A model generated the notes under the pieces. The model did not search any database and was not told the DNA's origin. It saw only the letters and a list, made by a program, of their open reading frames with translations. The position numbers were made by a program, and so were the translations under genes. A stretch of DNA of 23,256 nt from the NCBI GenBank assembly GCA_005788145.1, contig SXYY01000072.1, positions 1 to 23,256 on the forward strand, written 5' to 3'. Shown in pieces: positions 22,230 through 23,256 of this stretch (the first letter of the stretch is position 1; each line of letters opens with the position of its first letter). This DNA comes from Bacteroidota bacterium (GTDB lineage: Bacteria; Bacteroidota; Bacteroidia; NS11-12g; UBA955).

Positions 22230-22685
22230 ATGAACGAAAACCAACTACTCAAGCTACGTGAACTTTCCATTGGTTACTCACCAAAAGAAACACCGCTACC
22301 GCAAATCCGAAATTCTTCTGATGCCTACCGACTACTCAAAGATCTATTTGAGCCCAATTCCTTGGGTTTAAACGAACAATTTGTCGTTCTGTACATGAAT
22401 AGAGCCAACAGGGTGATTGGTGGCTTAAAAGCGTTTAAAGGAGGTATTTCTGCTACTGTGGTAGATCATCGCATCATCTTTGCTACCGCTCTCAAAGTTT
22501 TAGCTTCTGGTATTGTGATTGCACACAATCATCCCAGTGGCAATCTGGAAGCTTCAGAAGAAGATTTGAATCTAACCAAGAAGATCAAAGAAGCGGGAGA
22601 ACTACTGGATATCCGATTGATTGACCACCTCATCCTAGGGATAAAGGATGACTACTCGAGTTTTACAGAAAAGGGCTGGTTGTAA
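22230..22685 (+). CDS. Short RadC-family JAB-domain protein
   Basis: A 151-residue protein. The body (about 25-151) is the RadC/JAB1-MPN-like domain: NEQFVVLYMNRANRVIGGLK, then the metal-binding motif HNHPSGNLEASEED (about 102-115; HxHPSG...D), followed by LLDIRLIDHLILG. It lacks the N-terminal helix-hairpin-helix of full-length RadC (about 220 residues), as do the short forms found in integrative elements and plasmids. Despite its name, RadC has no proven role in DNA repair; JAB domains are often peptidases, and this function is open. ATG at 22230 is used; a TTG two codons earlier is possible. It follows a tRNA and a gene-poor gap. Confidence 0.9.
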   Translation: MNENQLLKLRELSIGYSPKETPLPQIRNSSDAYRLLKDLFEPNSLGLNEQFVVLYMNRANRVIGGLKAFKGGISATVVDHRIIFATALKVLASGIVIAHNHPSGNLEASEEDLNLTKKIKEAGELLDIRLIDHLILGIKDDYSSFTEKGWL

Positions 22686-22690
22686 TGATT

Positions 22691-22720
22691 ACCCCACTCA
22701 GAAATGGGTGGGGTTCTTAT
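22691..22720 (+). terminator. Hairpin after the radC-like gene
   Basis: ACCCCACTC-AGAAAT-GGGTGGGGT, a 9-bp stem (one G-T pair), followed by TCTTAT, a weak T tract. It begins 5 bases after the radC stop. The loop region CTCAGAAATG is the same as in the terminator behind the tRNA. Confidence 0.6.
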
Positions 22721-22735
22721 ACTTGCTAATTTGAA

Positions 22736-23256
22736 TTATTTTAGTTTGTTCGTGATTAAATGCAAGGGTTTAATCACTAATAAATAGCATAGTTTTCTGA
22801 GGATAATTGAATTCTCAATTGTACGAGCAGCTTTTGGACCATGTGTGTAATACCAGTTTGTGAATTGAACCCCCCAATCTCTTTTCATTAACCAATTGTC
22901 ACGAAATAACCTTAAATCCACAACTGTAGGATGATTATAATCTCCCGCAACCGCTGTAGCAATAAAACATCCTTCAGGTTTGGGAAACTCAGGTTCAACA
23001 TATTCAGGATTTAATTTTGTTACTTTGCTGATATATTTCTCTCTACTTTTTACTGGATTGAAGCCAAGCTTATTGATATCAACTGCATTCGTGAGTTCGT
23101 TTGTTTTCTTATCTTTTGTAATCCAATGTACTTTTTCCAAGTTGGTCAATTCTCTGATTCCAGGATCCAGATACAATTCTGTCGGGTGAAGATCAAAAGA
23201 AATTTCCATCATATTTAAATAAGAAATGATGGTTTTTAATGCATCAAATGAATACG
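22736..23256 (-). CDS. CFI-box domain protein (5' end outside window)
   Basis: The C-terminal part of a minus-strand gene. An ATG pair at 23212 gives 158 residues, but the frame stays open with no stop through the right edge (residues YSFDALKTIISYLN before the ATG), so the real start is probably beyond it. The last about 75 residues hold the CFI-box: GCFIATAVAGDYNHPTVVDL, LRLFRDNWLMKRDWG, and TNWYYTHGPKAARTIE, ending in a hydrophobic segment LCYLLVIKPLH. This domain occurs at the C-terminus of many unrelated bacterial proteins and its role is unknown. The N-terminal part is not recognised. It converges with the radC-like gene and may belong to the same accessory block. Confidence 0.72.
   Translation of the reverse strand, partial: YSFDALKTIISYLNMMEISFDLHPTELYLDPGIRELTNLEKVHWITKDKKTNELTNAVDINKLGFNPVKSREKYISKVTKLNPEYVEPEFPKPEGCFIATAVAGDYNHPTVVDLRLFRDNWLMKRDWGVQFTNWYYTHGPKAARTIENSIILRKLCYLLVIKPLHLITNKLK

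Noticed and set aside
1..23256. CRISPR arrays, insertion sequences, integrases or retron-like units
   Set aside because: No regularly spaced repeats, no transposase or integrase motifs and no reverse transcriptase motif were seen in any frame.

Overview
The window looks like chromosomal DNA from a member of the Bacteroidota, probably a free-living one. Evidence: the rpmB-rpmG-DUF4295-ftsY order and a DUF4295 protein, which are hallmarks of the phylum; an exbB-exbD-exbD-tonB cluster whose TonB has the Bacteroidota-type N-terminus; and several good matches to the Bacteroidota promoter (TTG, about 20 bases, TAnnTTTG) in front of rpmB, exbB, rplS and a tRNA. Nothing here fixes the family or genus.

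Layout. 1-3.2 kb (minus): the 5' end of rimO overlapping ftsY, then DUF4295, rpmG and rpmB with their own promoter and terminator, then an O-antigen ligase-like membrane protein. 3.1-5.8 kb (minus): a secreted LysM-LysM-barrel protein overlapping the ligase gene, and a fused double-ATPase peptide-type ABC protein. 5.9-8.9 kb (minus): exbB, two exbD paralogues and tonB, the energy supply for TonB-dependent outer-membrane uptake. 9.0-12.7 kb (minus): an ECF sigma factor, a single-pass membrane protein, a Spy-like periplasmic protein and a flavin oxidoreductase, read here as an envelope-sensing sigma unit. 12.8-13.3 kb (plus): rplS with a clear promoter and terminator.

13.3-18.3 kb: an outer-membrane barrel candidate diverges from a flavin amino-acid-oxidase-like gene across a perfect 17-bp palindrome. 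A MerR/B12-binding (CarH-like) regulator then diverges, with only 4 bp between start codons, from a sugar-epimerase-like gene that is translationally coupled to a DNA photolyase. This is a candidate light-response module. 18.4-21.6 kb (minus): prfB (RF2) with its autoregulatory +1 frameshift intact, then an omega-amidase/aminotransferase pair that overlaps.

21.7-23.26 kb: a tRNA with anticodon CAT (most likely Ile2), after which the style changes: an uncoded stretch of about 340 bases, a short RadC-type JAB-domain gene of the kind carried by mobile elements, and a CFI-box protein running off the window edge. This end may be the start of an accessory region next to a tRNA.

Most of the window is well-understood core genome. 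No CRISPR array, insertion sequence or recognisable defence operon was seen. The least explained parts are the light-regulator intergenic architecture, the palindrome at 13964-13980, the sigma-factor trio and the tRNA-flanking end.
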